From Gallintestinimicrobium propionicum (GTDB taxonomy: Bacteria > Bacillota > Clostridia > Lachnospirales > Lachnospiraceae), in the NCBI RefSeq assembly GCF_025567525.1, contig NZ_JAOQJY010000004.1, positions 62,001-126,000 of the forward strand: DNA of 64,000 nt. The letters are read 5' to 3'. Numbering within the stretch: the stretch's first letter is position 1; the number at the start of each line of letters is the position of its first letter. This document shows, piece by piece, positions 7,955-14,559 of the stretch. The position numbers and the translations under genes are program-made. A model generated the notes under the pieces. It was not told where the DNA came from, searched no databases, and worked only from the letters and a program-made list of their open reading frames with translations.

Positions 7955-9067
7955 TCAGGCTTCCTCCATCCAGTTTTCTTCCTGACAGGGCAGCCAGAAC
8001 TGGATCCTCGCTCCCCTGTGCGCCGCCATATTTTCCGCCTTCATGTCGCCCTGATGCGCCTGAATAATGCTCATGCAGACCGATAGTCCGATCCCCATGC
8101 TCCGTTTTCCATCGCTCGCAGCATGATCGCCGGTCGGAAGCTGTCCTTCGAAAATAATCGGCAAAATCGCCGGATCAATTCCCTTTCCGTTATCCTCCAC
8201 GCAGAACAGCACCCGTTCCGGCAGTTTTTGAACGGATATTCGTATTTTTGTGGTTTTTTTCCCATGTATCGCAGAATTTTCCATCAGGTTTACCAAAACC
8301 TGCTCCACCAAAATGCCGTCCATCGGAGCCATCACGACCTCCTCCGGCATGCTCGTTTCTACTTCGATCTGCGCAAACTGCTTCTGGAACTTCCCAACCG
8401 CCCCGCCTACGACCTCTTCTACGACCTCCCAGGTCGTCTGAAGCTGCGCACGATCCCCGTTAATTCGCGTGATCGAAAGCAGGTTTTCCACCATCCGGAT
8501 CAGCCACCGGGATTCGTCGCGAATACCTTCTAAAAGCTCCACCTTCTCCTGCCGTCCCAGCGCGTCGTAATTGTCTAAAATTCCCGACGCGGATGCCTGA
8601 ATTGACGTCAGAGGCGTCCGGATATCGTGGGACACTGCCCGCAACAGATTGGCGCGTGTCTTTTCTTTTTCCACTTCCAGACGTATCTGCTCCTGCCATT
8701 TAATCTGCGTCGTCAGCGCGCTCACCATAACCGCCGTCGCCAGCATCACCACAAAGGTCAGCGGATAGCCTGTAATCGAAAAATTCAACTCAAAGTACGG
8801 GTAGGTGAACACATAATTGACCAAAACCACCGCAGCCATCGCTGACAGAATCCCATAAACATATCCTTCCGTGAACCGCGCCACAATCACGACCGCAAGC
8901 ACGAACAGCAGCGGCACATGCGTATCCGCCTCTGAAAAATGCTGCAGTGCCAGACATACAATCGTCGCAGCGCCCATAATGCCCACCGTGATCAGGATGT
9001 TTCTTAGGATCGTCCGCCCTTTTTGTTCCGGGTTCTGTTTTCGTTCTATCATATTCTTTCTCTGCAT
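7955..9067 (-). CDS. KdpD-like sensor histidine kinase lacking the N-terminal KdpD/USP domains
   Basis: 370 residues: four closely packed membrane helices (about 25-115) of the DUF4118 type, then HisKA with the phospho-acceptor His in RAVSHDIRTPLTS (near 145) and an HATPase domain (N-box LVNLMENSAIHG; G1 VEDNGKGIDP; G2 GIGLSVCM). Full KdpD is about 900 residues because of an N-terminal nucleotide-binding KdpD domain and a USP domain; both are absent here. The protein therefore begins with the membrane domain and may respond to turgor or ions through that domain only. It is paired with the response regulator downstream. Confidence 0.88.
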   Translation of the reverse strand: MQRKNMIERKQNPEQKGRTILRNILITVGIMGAATIVCLALQHFSEADTHVPLLFVLAVVIVARFTEGYVYGILSAMAAVVLVNYVFTYPYFELNFSITGYPLTFVVMLATAVMVSALTTQIKWQEQIRLEVEKEKTRANLLRAVSHDIRTPLTSIQASASGILDNYDALGRQEKVELLEGIRDESRWLIRMVENLLSITRINGDRAQLQTTWEVVEEVVGGAVGKFQKQFAQIEVETSMPEEVVMAPMDGILVEQVLVNLMENSAIHGKKTTKIRISVQKLPERVLFCVEDNGKGIDPAILPIIFEGQLPTGDHAASDGKRSMGIGLSVCMSIIQAHQGDMKAENMAAHRGARIQFWLPCQEENWMEEA

Positions 9068-9184
9068 CAGTGTTCTCCGAATGCCTTTCTCTTCTGTATC
9101 TTACCATATCTTTCTGCAAAATGGGGAAAAAAATCCCGCCGGCGGACTGTCTCTATCTGCGGCGGGACTGCTTTTTGCAATTTT

Positions 9185-9331
9185 TTAAGCGTATAAGGAT
9201 TTTCCATGAACAACCTTTCCGTATATTTTCTGTGCCAGCACCACAACCAGGCTCACGCACAGGTACAGGGTGGGAAGTCCGCCCAGAATTCCCATTACCA
9301 CAAGCATAATCGCACCAAAAATCTGACTCAT
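9185..9331 (-). CDS. Small two-helix membrane protein (48 aa)
   Basis: From the ATG at 9331 (GCGGGG about 10 bases upstream) the product is 48 residues with two hydrophobic stretches, MSQIFGAIMLVVMGILGG and TLYLCVSLVVVLAQKIYG, and a short basic tail HGKSLYA. A longer frame to a GTG at 9442 exists but lacks a ribosome binding site. It lies 117 bp upstream of the KdpD-like kinase on the same strand and could be a KdpF-like or sensor-accessory peptide; no family is recognised. Confidence 0.55.
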   Translation of the reverse strand: MSQIFGAIMLVVMGILGGLPTLYLCVSLVVVLAQKIYGKVVHGKSLYA

Positions 9332-9690
9332 TTTTTCTTTACCCCGCTTTCTGCATATTCTCTCCGTAACGCTTTTTTGCGTGTCCGGGATTTCAAAAAG
9401 CATCATACCAAACCAGCTTTTTTTCTTCCATAGATTCGACACACCCTTAACATCTGCTTAGCTTTCTGCAGGCTTTCTTAGCGGCTTCTGAACAATCAGT
9501 TCCCCGATTATTTTTCTGTACATAAACCGTTCACAAAGTTTTCATCTTTCGGTCAGACTCCTGTCACATCTGACTTGTATGATAAGAGCATAGATAAAGA
9601 AAAACTTTTTCTGAAATACTTCTTTTTCATACCAGCCGGCAGGAGCACACCTGCCGGCCCTCCTTTTGTTATTCCATCGACAGTCACATA
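9332..9690. other. Intergenic region with one strong hairpin
   Basis: No coding sequence is supported here. The only clear element is a perfect stem GCCGGCAGG-agcaca-CCTGCCGGC at 9635-9658 followed on the plus strand by CCTCCTTTTG, a terminator-like structure with no obvious plus-strand gene before it. Confidence 0.5.
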
Positions 9691-9691
9691 A

Positions 9692-9817
9692 AAAAGAATG
9701 TGCCTTGGCACATTCTCGCGCCGAGGCGCGGTTGCCTCGGCAACCATCTACCCTTGCGCCGAGTGCGCATCCTCGCGGAGTTTTTTTGTCGTATGGAAAC
9801 GAAGTTTCCTATACGAC
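9692..9817 (+). repeat. Family C repeat, copy C1
   Basis: About 125 bp shared with 21204-21329. It has a hairpin AATGTGCCTTGGCACATT, a block CGCGCCGAGGCGCGGTTGCC, the string CAACCATCTACCCTTGCG and a final hairpin built from TCGTATGGAAACGAAG and its complement. The last hairpin abuts the terminator at 9829-9877. Confidence 0.85.
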
Positions 9818-9828
9818 AAAAAAGCCGT

Positions 9829-9877
9829 GTGTCCGGCACAGCATCTTTCGATGCCTGCCAAAACACACGGCTTTTTT
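9829..9877. terminator. Bidirectional terminator downstream of the purine permease
   Basis: Stem AAGCCGTGTG...CACACGGCTT with A-run before and T-run after, so it can stop transcription from both sides. It is flanked on the left by the family C hairpin and on the right by family A copy A2. Confidence 0.7.
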
Positions 9878-9880
9878 ATT

Positions 9881-9920
9881 CATGACAATAGAATGTTCGC
9901 GGAGCGTGCATTCTATTGTT
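9881..9920 (-). repeat. Family A palindromic repeat, copy A2
   Basis: Minus-strand orientation: AACAATAGAATGCACGCTCC...ATTCTATTGTCATG. The TCATG end faces the terminator at 9829-9877, four bases from its T-run. Confidence 0.9.
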
Positions 9921-10028
9921 GCAGCTGCAGGATAGAGGTTTTCTCTTATTCGCCGCCTTTTTCAAATCATTTCGAAGTTGTTCTCAGTATGAATTATGCT
10001 TCAGATTTTCAGTAAAGAATCCCGTATC

Positions 10029-11387
10029 TTACAGGAAAATGTATTTCAAAATAAACAGCACTGCCAGTACCCACATCAGAGGGGTAATCTTTTTTGCCTT
10101 ACCAGCTACTGCATTCAGTACAACGAAGGAAATAACGCCGAACGAAATACCTTCAGAAATAGAATACATGAAGGGCATTGCAAAAATGCAGATGAATGCA
10201 GGAATTGCTTCCAGCATATCGCTCCAGTTGATCTTCGCTACAGACTGCATCATGAAGAAACCAACAACGATCAGTGCAGGAGCAGTTGCAAAGGAAGGAA
10301 TTGCAAGGAAGATCGGAGAGAAGAACAGTGCCAGGATGAACAGTAATCCGGAAACAATAGAGGTCAGACCTGTTCTGCCGCCTTCTGCAATACCGGAAGA
10401 AGACTCTACGAAAGTAGTGATGGTAGAGGTACCCAGGCATGCACCAACGGTTGTACCTACAGCGTCAGCCATCAGAGCACCCTTGATGCCAGGCAGCTTG
10501 CCTTCTTTGTCCAGCATGTTTGCCTTTGTCGCACATCCGATCAGAGTTCCCAGTGTGTCGAAGATATCAACAAACAGGAATGCAAATACTACAACAACAA
10601 AGTTCAGAGATGCAATTGCAGAGAAATCCATCTTGAACAGGGTCGGTGCAACAGATGCAGGTGCGGAAATGATGCCGCTGGGGATCAGGCTGTAGAAACC
10701 AGCTTCTGCATTCGGAACATACAAGCCTGTCAGCTGACAGATAATACCCAGTACCCATGTGATCAGGATACCCAGCAGGATGTTGCCCTTTACGTTCTTG
10801 ATCACCAGGAAGGCTGTGATCAGCAGACCAATCAGTGCCAGTACCACGGTAATGCCTTCGGACTGGAAGGTGCCTGCTTTTACAGAGCCATTAAAGGAGA
10901 ACAGACCTACCAGTGTGGAACCATCCACTACGATATGTGCATTCTGCAGACCAATAAAGGTGATGAACAGACCAATACCAACAGATACTGCAACCTTCAG
11001 GCTCGCAGGAATCGCATTAAAGATTGCTTCACGCACATTTGTCAGGGACAGGATAATAAAGATAATACCCTCAACAAATACTGCAGTCAGAGCAACTTCC
11101 CAGCTGTAACCCATGCCCAGGACAACCGTATAGGCGAAGTAAGCATTCAGACCCATACCAGCGGAAAGTACGAAGGGCAGGTTAGCAAACAGTGCCATAC
11201 AGAAAGAGCCGATTGCAGATGCCAGCGCAGTTGCTGTAAAAATAGCACCTGTATCCATTCCGGTTGCGCCGAGGATGCTCGGGTTAACCGCAAGGATATA
11301 CGCCATGGTCATGAAAGTTGTGAGACCGGCGATGACTTCTGTCTTCACGTCGGTGCCGTGTTCTTTCAGTTTAAAAAAGTTTTCCAT
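10029..11387 (-). CDS. NCS2-family purine permease (hypoxanthine/guanine/adenine, AzgA/PbuG type)
   Basis: 452 residues with about 12-13 membrane helices. AzgA-like hallmarks: GLTTFMTMAYILAVNPSIL near the start, SAGMGLNAYFAYTVV (residues about 75-90), FVDIFDTLGTLIG (about 270-283) and GTSTITTFVESSSGIAEGGRTGLT (about 318-342). It imports purine bases by proton symport. A GGAGGAG site precedes the ATG at 11387. The gene stands alone between repeat blocks and its codons are strongly biased, as in highly expressed genes. I find no purine riboswitch in the leader. Which purine is preferred cannot be read from sequence. Confidence 0.93.
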   Translation of the reverse strand: MENFFKLKEHGTDVKTEVIAGLTTFMTMAYILAVNPSILGATGMDTGAIFTATALASAIGSFCMALFANLPFVLSAGMGLNAYFAYTVVLGMGYSWEVALTAVFVEGIIFIILSLTNVREAIFNAIPASLKVAVSVGIGLFITFIGLQNAHIVVDGSTLVGLFSFNGSVKAGTFQSEGITVVLALIGLLITAFLVIKNVKGNILLGILITWVLGIICQLTGLYVPNAEAGFYSLIPSGIISAPASVAPTLFKMDFSAIASLNFVVVVFAFLFVDIFDTLGTLIGCATKANMLDKEGKLPGIKGALMADAVGTTVGACLGTSTITTFVESSSGIAEGGRTGLTSIVSGLLFILALFFSPIFLAIPSFATAPALIVVGFFMMQSVAKINWSDMLEAIPAFICIFAMPFMYSISEGISFGVISFVVLNAVAGKAKKITPLMWVLAVLFILKYIFL

Positions 11388-11509
11388 CGTTTATCTCCTC
11401 CTCATACTGATAACAAACAAGTCCAGTGTAACACAGTTTTCCGGATTTGGCTTTCCCTTTTTCATTTTTTTTTAAATTTTACCGAAAGCTGCATTATCAC
11501 GTGATCCAC

Positions 11510-11674
11510 ATAGTTTCCTCGCGCCATTCGCAAAAGCGCATCTTCGATGCTTTTCGCTGCGCTACAACGCAGCTCCTTTTGCTCATGAATTGGCGCTCTC
11601 TTTTCAGCTTTCTGGTTACAGATTCTCATGCAAGCATGGAATCTGTAACCAGAAAGCTGCGAGTAAACTGGTAA
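11510..11674 (-). repeat. Family B structured repeat, copy B1 (diverged ends)
   Basis: Minus-oriented copy of the 160-bp element. It keeps the branched module between GCGCC and GGCGC ends, with inner hairpin GCATC-gaa-GATGC, and the long hairpin with arms starting AGCTTTCTGGTTACAGATT around CATGCAAGCATGG (11605-11659). The terminal repeats are decayed (TAGTTTCCTC, GTAAACTGGTAA). Confidence 0.85.
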
Positions 11675-11677
11675 AAC

Positions 11678-11706
11678 AAAAACGCTCCGGATTTCTCCGA
11701 AGCGTT
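11678..11706 (-). terminator. Terminator of the first tRNA pair
   Basis: Minus strand AACGCTTCGGAGAAATCCGG closes to AGCGTTTTTG, a hairpin plus U-run directly after tRNA-Met. Confidence 0.85.
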
Positions 11707-11713
11707 CCAATCA

Positions 11714-11787
11714 TAGCGAGAGGGGGATTCGAACCCTCGACACTGCGGGTATGAACCGCATGCTCTAGCCAACTGAGCTATCTCGCC
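11714..11787 (-). tRNA. tRNA-Met (CAT), copy 1
   Basis: 74-base cloverleaf: acceptor GGCGAGA/TCTCGCT, D-arm TAGCTCAGTTGG, anticodon stem TGCGG/CCGCA with loop TTCATAC, T-arm GAGGGTTCGAATCCCCCTC. Anticodon CAT; elongator Met is most likely because the stem lacks initiator GGG/CCC pairs, though tRNA-Ile2 with lysidine also has CAT. Confidence 0.93.
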
Positions 11788-11799
11788 ATAAAATAGATA

Positions 11800-11872
11800 T
11801 GGGGCCTATAGGGCTCGAACCTATGACCCTCTGCTTGTAAGGCAGATGCTCTCCCAGCTGAGCTAAGACCCC
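11800..11872 (-). tRNA. tRNA-Val (TAC), copy 1
   Basis: 73-base cloverleaf: acceptor GGGGTCT/AGGCCCC, D-arm TAGCTCAGCTGGGAGAGC, anticodon stem TCTGC/GCAGA with loop CTTACAA, T-arm TAGGTTCGAGCCCTA. Anticodon TAC, valine. Confidence 0.95.
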
Positions 11873-11914
11873 ATAATTTCTGCTGCAGGTGCATCACCTG
11901 CAACCGACTTTGTT

Positions 11915-11943
11915 AGTATACAAAACAATGCAGAATTTGTCAA
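11915..11943 (-). promoter_or_regulatory. Promoter of tRNA pair copy 1
   Basis: TTGACA (11938-11943), 17 bp, TATACT (11915-11920) on the minus strand. Between it and tRNA-Val lies the small palindrome GCAGGTGATGCACCTGC. Confidence 0.85.
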
Positions 11944-11987
11944 CAGTTATTTTCAAGTTTTTATTCTGCTGCTTTTTATGGCACGGC

Positions 11988-12070
11988 TCAGTTCACCGCA
12001 TCCGTTCGCCCACGTGATTCCCCGAACGTTCACCGCGTCATTGGCGCAGCTCCTTTTGCTTGTGAACTGG
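11988..12070 (-). repeat. Family B fragment, copy B2 (degenerate)
   Basis: Keeps GTTCACCGCG, GCGCAGCTCCTTTTGCTTGTGAA and the terminal GAACTGGTAA but has lost the hairpins. It lies between the two tRNA pairs at the same relative place as B1. Confidence 0.6.
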
Positions 12071-12072
12071 TA

Positions 12073-12105
12073 AAACAAAACGCTCCGGATTTTTCCGAAG
12101 CGTTC
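12073..12105 (-). terminator. Terminator of the second tRNA pair
   Basis: Minus strand AACGCTTCGG-aaaaat-CCGGAGCGTTTTG; same hairpin as at 11678 with a different loop. Confidence 0.85.
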
Positions 12106-12110
12106 TACCA

Positions 12111-12184
12111 TAGCGAGAGGGGGATTCGAACCCTCGACACTGCGGGTATGAACCGCATGCTCTAGCCAACTGAGCTATCTCGCC
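12111..12184 (-). tRNA. tRNA-Met (CAT), copy 2
   Basis: Identical over the 74-base body to the copy at 11714-11787. Confidence 0.93.
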
Positions 12185-12195
12185 ACAAATATATA

Positions 12196-12268
12196 TGGGG
12201 CCTATAGGGCTCGAACCTATGACCCTCTGCTTGTAAGGCAGATGCTCTCCCAGCTGAGCTAAGACCCC
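12196..12268 (-). tRNA. tRNA-Val (TAC), copy 2
   Basis: Identical over the 73-base body to the copy at 11800-11872; the spacer to tRNA-Met differs by a few bases. Confidence 0.95.
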
Positions 12269-12302
12269 ATAATTGTTTGTCGCTCTTCGCGACTGCTTGA
12301 TT

Positions 12303-12331
12303 ATAATATCAAAGGTTTCTGAAAAAGTCAA
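12303..12331 (-). promoter_or_regulatory. Promoter of tRNA pair copy 2
   Basis: TTGACT (12326-12331), 17 bp, TATTAT (12303-12308) on the minus strand. Followed by a different leader palindrome (GTCGCGAAGAGCGAC) from that of copy 1. Confidence 0.75.
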
Positions 12332-12348
12332 TGGGTAATTTTATTTTT

Positions 12349-12509
12349 TTACAGTTCACACGCAGCTTCCCGGGTACAGATTCCATGCTTGCATGAGAAT
12401 CTGTGCATGGGAAGCTACGAAGGGAGCGCCATTCTATGAGCAAAAGGAGCTGCGTAGCAGCGGAAAGCCTCGCAGAGGCGTTTTTGCGAATGGCGCGGGT
12501 GAACTGTAA
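12349..12509 (+). repeat. Family B structured repeat, copy B3 (full length)
   Basis: 161 bp bounded by TTACAGTTCAC and GTGAACTGTAA. First half is a long hairpin with arms beginning AGCTTCCCGGGTACAGATT around CATGCTTGCATG. Second half is a branched module closed by GCGCCATT/AATGGCGC, with hairpins GCTGC-gta-GCAGC and GCCTC-gca-GAGGC. Confidence 0.93.
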
Positions 12510-12514
12510 CTTTT

Positions 12515-12592
12515 CAGCAGTTCACTCGTAGCTTCCCGGGTACAGATTTCATGCTCGCATGAGAATCTGTGCATGGGAAGCTACGAAGGGCA
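12515..12592 (+). repeat. Family B hairpin half, copy B4
   Basis: Starts AGTTCACTCGTAGCTTCCC and holds the long hairpin around CATGCTCGCATG. It ends in GGAAGCTACGAAGGGCAG, inside the 3' end of the GNAT gene and supplying that gene's stop codon. Confidence 0.9.
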
Positions 12593-13148
12593 GCACCATC
12601 ATAATTTCATCCGCATAGCTTCCGTCCGGGAGCTTGAAGGCATTGGGCATTCTGCCGACCTCCTGAAATCCCAGCTTCTGATATAAATGGAGTGCACTGC
12701 TGTTGTCCGAAAATACGCCAAGCTCCAGCTGTTCATAGCCAGCCTTGCGCGCCAGATCAATCGCGCCGTTTATGAGCACCGTTCCCAGACCGGTATTCCA
12801 GTATTCCTGAACTACTGCAATTCCAAGGCTCGCCCGATGGCGCACCTTAAACCGTTCCCCGATGGGAAATATACCCACATTTCCAACAACACTTCCATCC
12901 TGAGTCAGTGCCCCCAGCATAAATGTCTGCTTTGATTCTCTCGTATTCTGCAGAATTTTTCGCTCGTTCTCCAGCGTATAAACCGCTTCCTCCGGAAGAC
13001 GCATCAGAAAATGGGTCTCCTGTGCTGTTTTCTGTAAGTAAACCAGCATGGCTTCTGCATCTCCAGCATTCAGCTGCCGCACAAAAACCTCTCTTTTGTC
13101 CTTTAACACCAGCTTCCTTGCTGTCTCATAATACAGATCTGCTGTCAT
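12549..13148 (-). CDS. GNAT-family N-acetyltransferase with repeat-derived C-terminus
   Basis: 199 residues from the ATG at 13148 (AGGAAA nine bases upstream); longer starts up to 13211 run into repeat D1 and are unlikely. The GNAT fold is clear: motif A region VQEYWNTGLGTVLINGAIDLARKAG (acetyl-CoA pyrophosphate loop, Q/R-x-x-G-x-G/A variant) and motif B ELGVFSDNSSALHLYQKLGFQEVGR. It acetylates an unknown amine, possibly a protein N-terminus or polyamine. The natural protein seems to end near ADEIMMVLP; the last dozen residues, FVASHAQILMRA, are translated from the family B repeat at 12515-12592. Confidence 0.85.
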   Translation of the reverse strand: MTADLYYETARKLVLKDKREVFVRQLNAGDAEAMLVYLQKTAQETHFLMRLPEEAVYTLENERKILQNTRESKQTFMLGALTQDGSVVGNVGIFPIGERFKVRHRASLGIAVVQEYWNTGLGTVLINGAIDLARKAGYEQLELGVFSDNSSALHLYQKLGFQEVGRMPNAFKLPDGSYADEIMMVLPFVASHAQILMRA

Positions 13149-13168
13149 AGCTTTCCTCATTTCTGTAC

Positions 13169-13249
13169 ACATTTTTTGCGCATGTCGAGTTTGTGTCAAG
13201 TGCGCAGACACAAATCTCGCGATTGAAAAATTTTATTTTTCAATCTTTT
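13169..13249 (-). repeat. Family D leader-like repeat, copy D1
   Basis: About 80 bp nearly identical to 48973-49059. It contains the stem TTTGTGTC/GACACAAA extended to CGAG-type ends and the AT-rich hairpin GATTGAAAAAT/ATTTTTCAATC. Both copies lie 20 bp upstream of a minus-strand start codon, here that of the GNAT gene. The 13250-13362 spacer holds another palindrome, ATCATGAACTTCGTTCATGAT, and no gene. Confidence 0.85.
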
Positions 13250-13362
13250 CCTCCTGTCTGTGCTTCTGCTGCATCTTTATATCATGAACTTCGTTCATGA
13301 TCGGCATTCGCCGTTCGCGATGAGCAAGCTTCGCCTGTTCCCGCTCACTTGCGCTCATTATA

Positions 13363-14235
13363 TCACGAGCCAGCGCTCTGCGCTGCCAGTTCAATCAGAC
13401 ACTTCTGAAATTCTGTCAAAATCTCCCCATAGGGAACTGCCCAGCAGGTGCCGTAGGTATCACCACCGGAAATACTCCCAACCCAAATCCCATTCTGCGT
13501 ATAAACCGCGCCGCCGCTTGAACCGTAACTCGTTTCCGAATAGAACTGCAGCACATTCTGACCCGGATTGTTCGGATAGATGACGGACAGCTGATCCAGA
13601 ACGCCGATACAGCTGGCAGAACTCGGGCTGTCCAGAGAGCTCACGGCAACAAGTGCGTCGCCTGTTTTCATTCCAAGCGCGGACGCGTCCGTTCCGGCTG
13701 CCGGGGTAATCCCGCCCAGCACTTCCTCCGGCAGCTGGCTGTATTCCACCGTCAGAAATCCTGTGTCTGTCTCGGTGCTGCGATACAGCACAGCAGCGCT
13801 GCATCTTGTTCCGTCCGGCAGAATCACTTCTGTATGGTTATGTTTTAAGCAATGCGCTGCTGTCGCAATATAAATTCTGCTGCCGTCCATCACCAGCACC
13901 ACGCCGCTTCCGTCCGACCGGCGGATCAGTCCGAGTTCATCTACATCACTGTAATTGATCACGGATACGTTATGAGATTTCGTCATGACGCCGACCACAT
14001 CTGCGACTGGCTGCAGCGCTTTGGAAACCGTCTGTACCTGCTCCTGTGAGGTGAGCCGATGCAGGTTCGCCGCTTTCGTCCCATATGCCGGCGCACCGTA
14101 GTCAGAGGTTTCTGTACTTTCCGCCTGCGCTGCAGGCTCTGCCGCTGCTGCCGTCATCGGTACAGAGCTTATCATCATCGAAATTGTAAGCAGCAAACCC
14201 GCCGCTGTTTTCCAGACGTTCGTTTTCTGAATCAT
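13363..14235 (-). CDS. Secreted trypsin-like serine protease (S1 family, HtrA-like catalytic domain)
   Basis: 290 residues from the ATG at 14235, with GGAGGG upstream; the frame open to 14343 adds sequence without a signal. A signal peptide (KTAAGLLLTISMMISSVPMTAAAA) is followed by an Ala/Glu linker and a chymotrypsin-fold domain. The catalytic triad is visible: His in IYIATAAHCLKH (near 125), Asp in ETDTGFLTV (near 155) and Ser in SYGSSGGAVYTQ (near 242). No PDZ domain follows, unlike classical HtrA. It should cleave proteins outside the membrane. It faces away from the plus-strand membrane gene that follows. Confidence 0.87.
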   Translation of the reverse strand: MIQKTNVWKTAAGLLLTISMMISSVPMTAAAAEPAAQAESTETSDYGAPAYGTKAANLHRLTSQEQVQTVSKALQPVADVVGVMTKSHNVSVINYSDVDELGLIRRSDGSGVVLVMDGSRIYIATAAHCLKHNHTEVILPDGTRCSAAVLYRSTETDTGFLTVEYSQLPEEVLGGITPAAGTDASALGMKTGDALVAVSSLDSPSSASCIGVLDQLSVIYPNNPGQNVLQFYSETSYGSSGGAVYTQNGIWVGSISGGDTYGTCWAVPYGEILTEFQKCLIELAAQSAGS

Positions 14236-14487
14236 GAAAAGAAACCCTCCCCATTCTGCAGGAGTCTTGCCCAAGGCAATCGTATACCAGGCATCCGGTT
14301 CTGCCCTCCTGCAAAATCTGACCAAACTACTTCTTTTTCCCAATTGTCCTCTCTGCTGCCCTGCCTGTCAAGAAAAATTTGCTCTGTTGTGTTCCCATCC
14401 CGGCGAATTTGTTCCGGGCACTGCGTTCTTTCTTAAACTATCGCTTATTTTTGTTCGTCGAAGTCCACCAACAAATTGCTATTCAAG

Positions 14488-14515
14488 TTGAAAAATTTTT
14501 TAATTCCGCTATACT
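14488..14515 (+). promoter_or_regulatory. Promoter of the GT-C-like membrane protein gene
   Basis: TTGAAA (14488-14493), 16 bp, TATACT (14510-14515), 45 bp before the ATG at 14560. Confidence 0.65.
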
Positions 14516-14559
14516 TACTGTTAGAAAATAGCTTATTTTATAACGAAAGAGGACATTTC

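Noticed and set aside
9553..9935. Several 60-105 codon frames on both strands
   Set aside because: They are produced by family C and A repeats and have no ribosome binding sites or homology.
9443..10028. Prophage or integrative element in the repeat-rich interval
   Set aside because: No integrase, transposase or phage gene is present; only short non-coding repeats.
11388..11510. Purine riboswitch before the permease gene
   Set aside because: No conserved purine-aptamer loops are visible and the leader is short and AT-rich.
14236..14343. Longer start for the serine protease
   Set aside because: It would put 36 polar residues before the signal peptide; GGAGGG lies at the downstream ATG.
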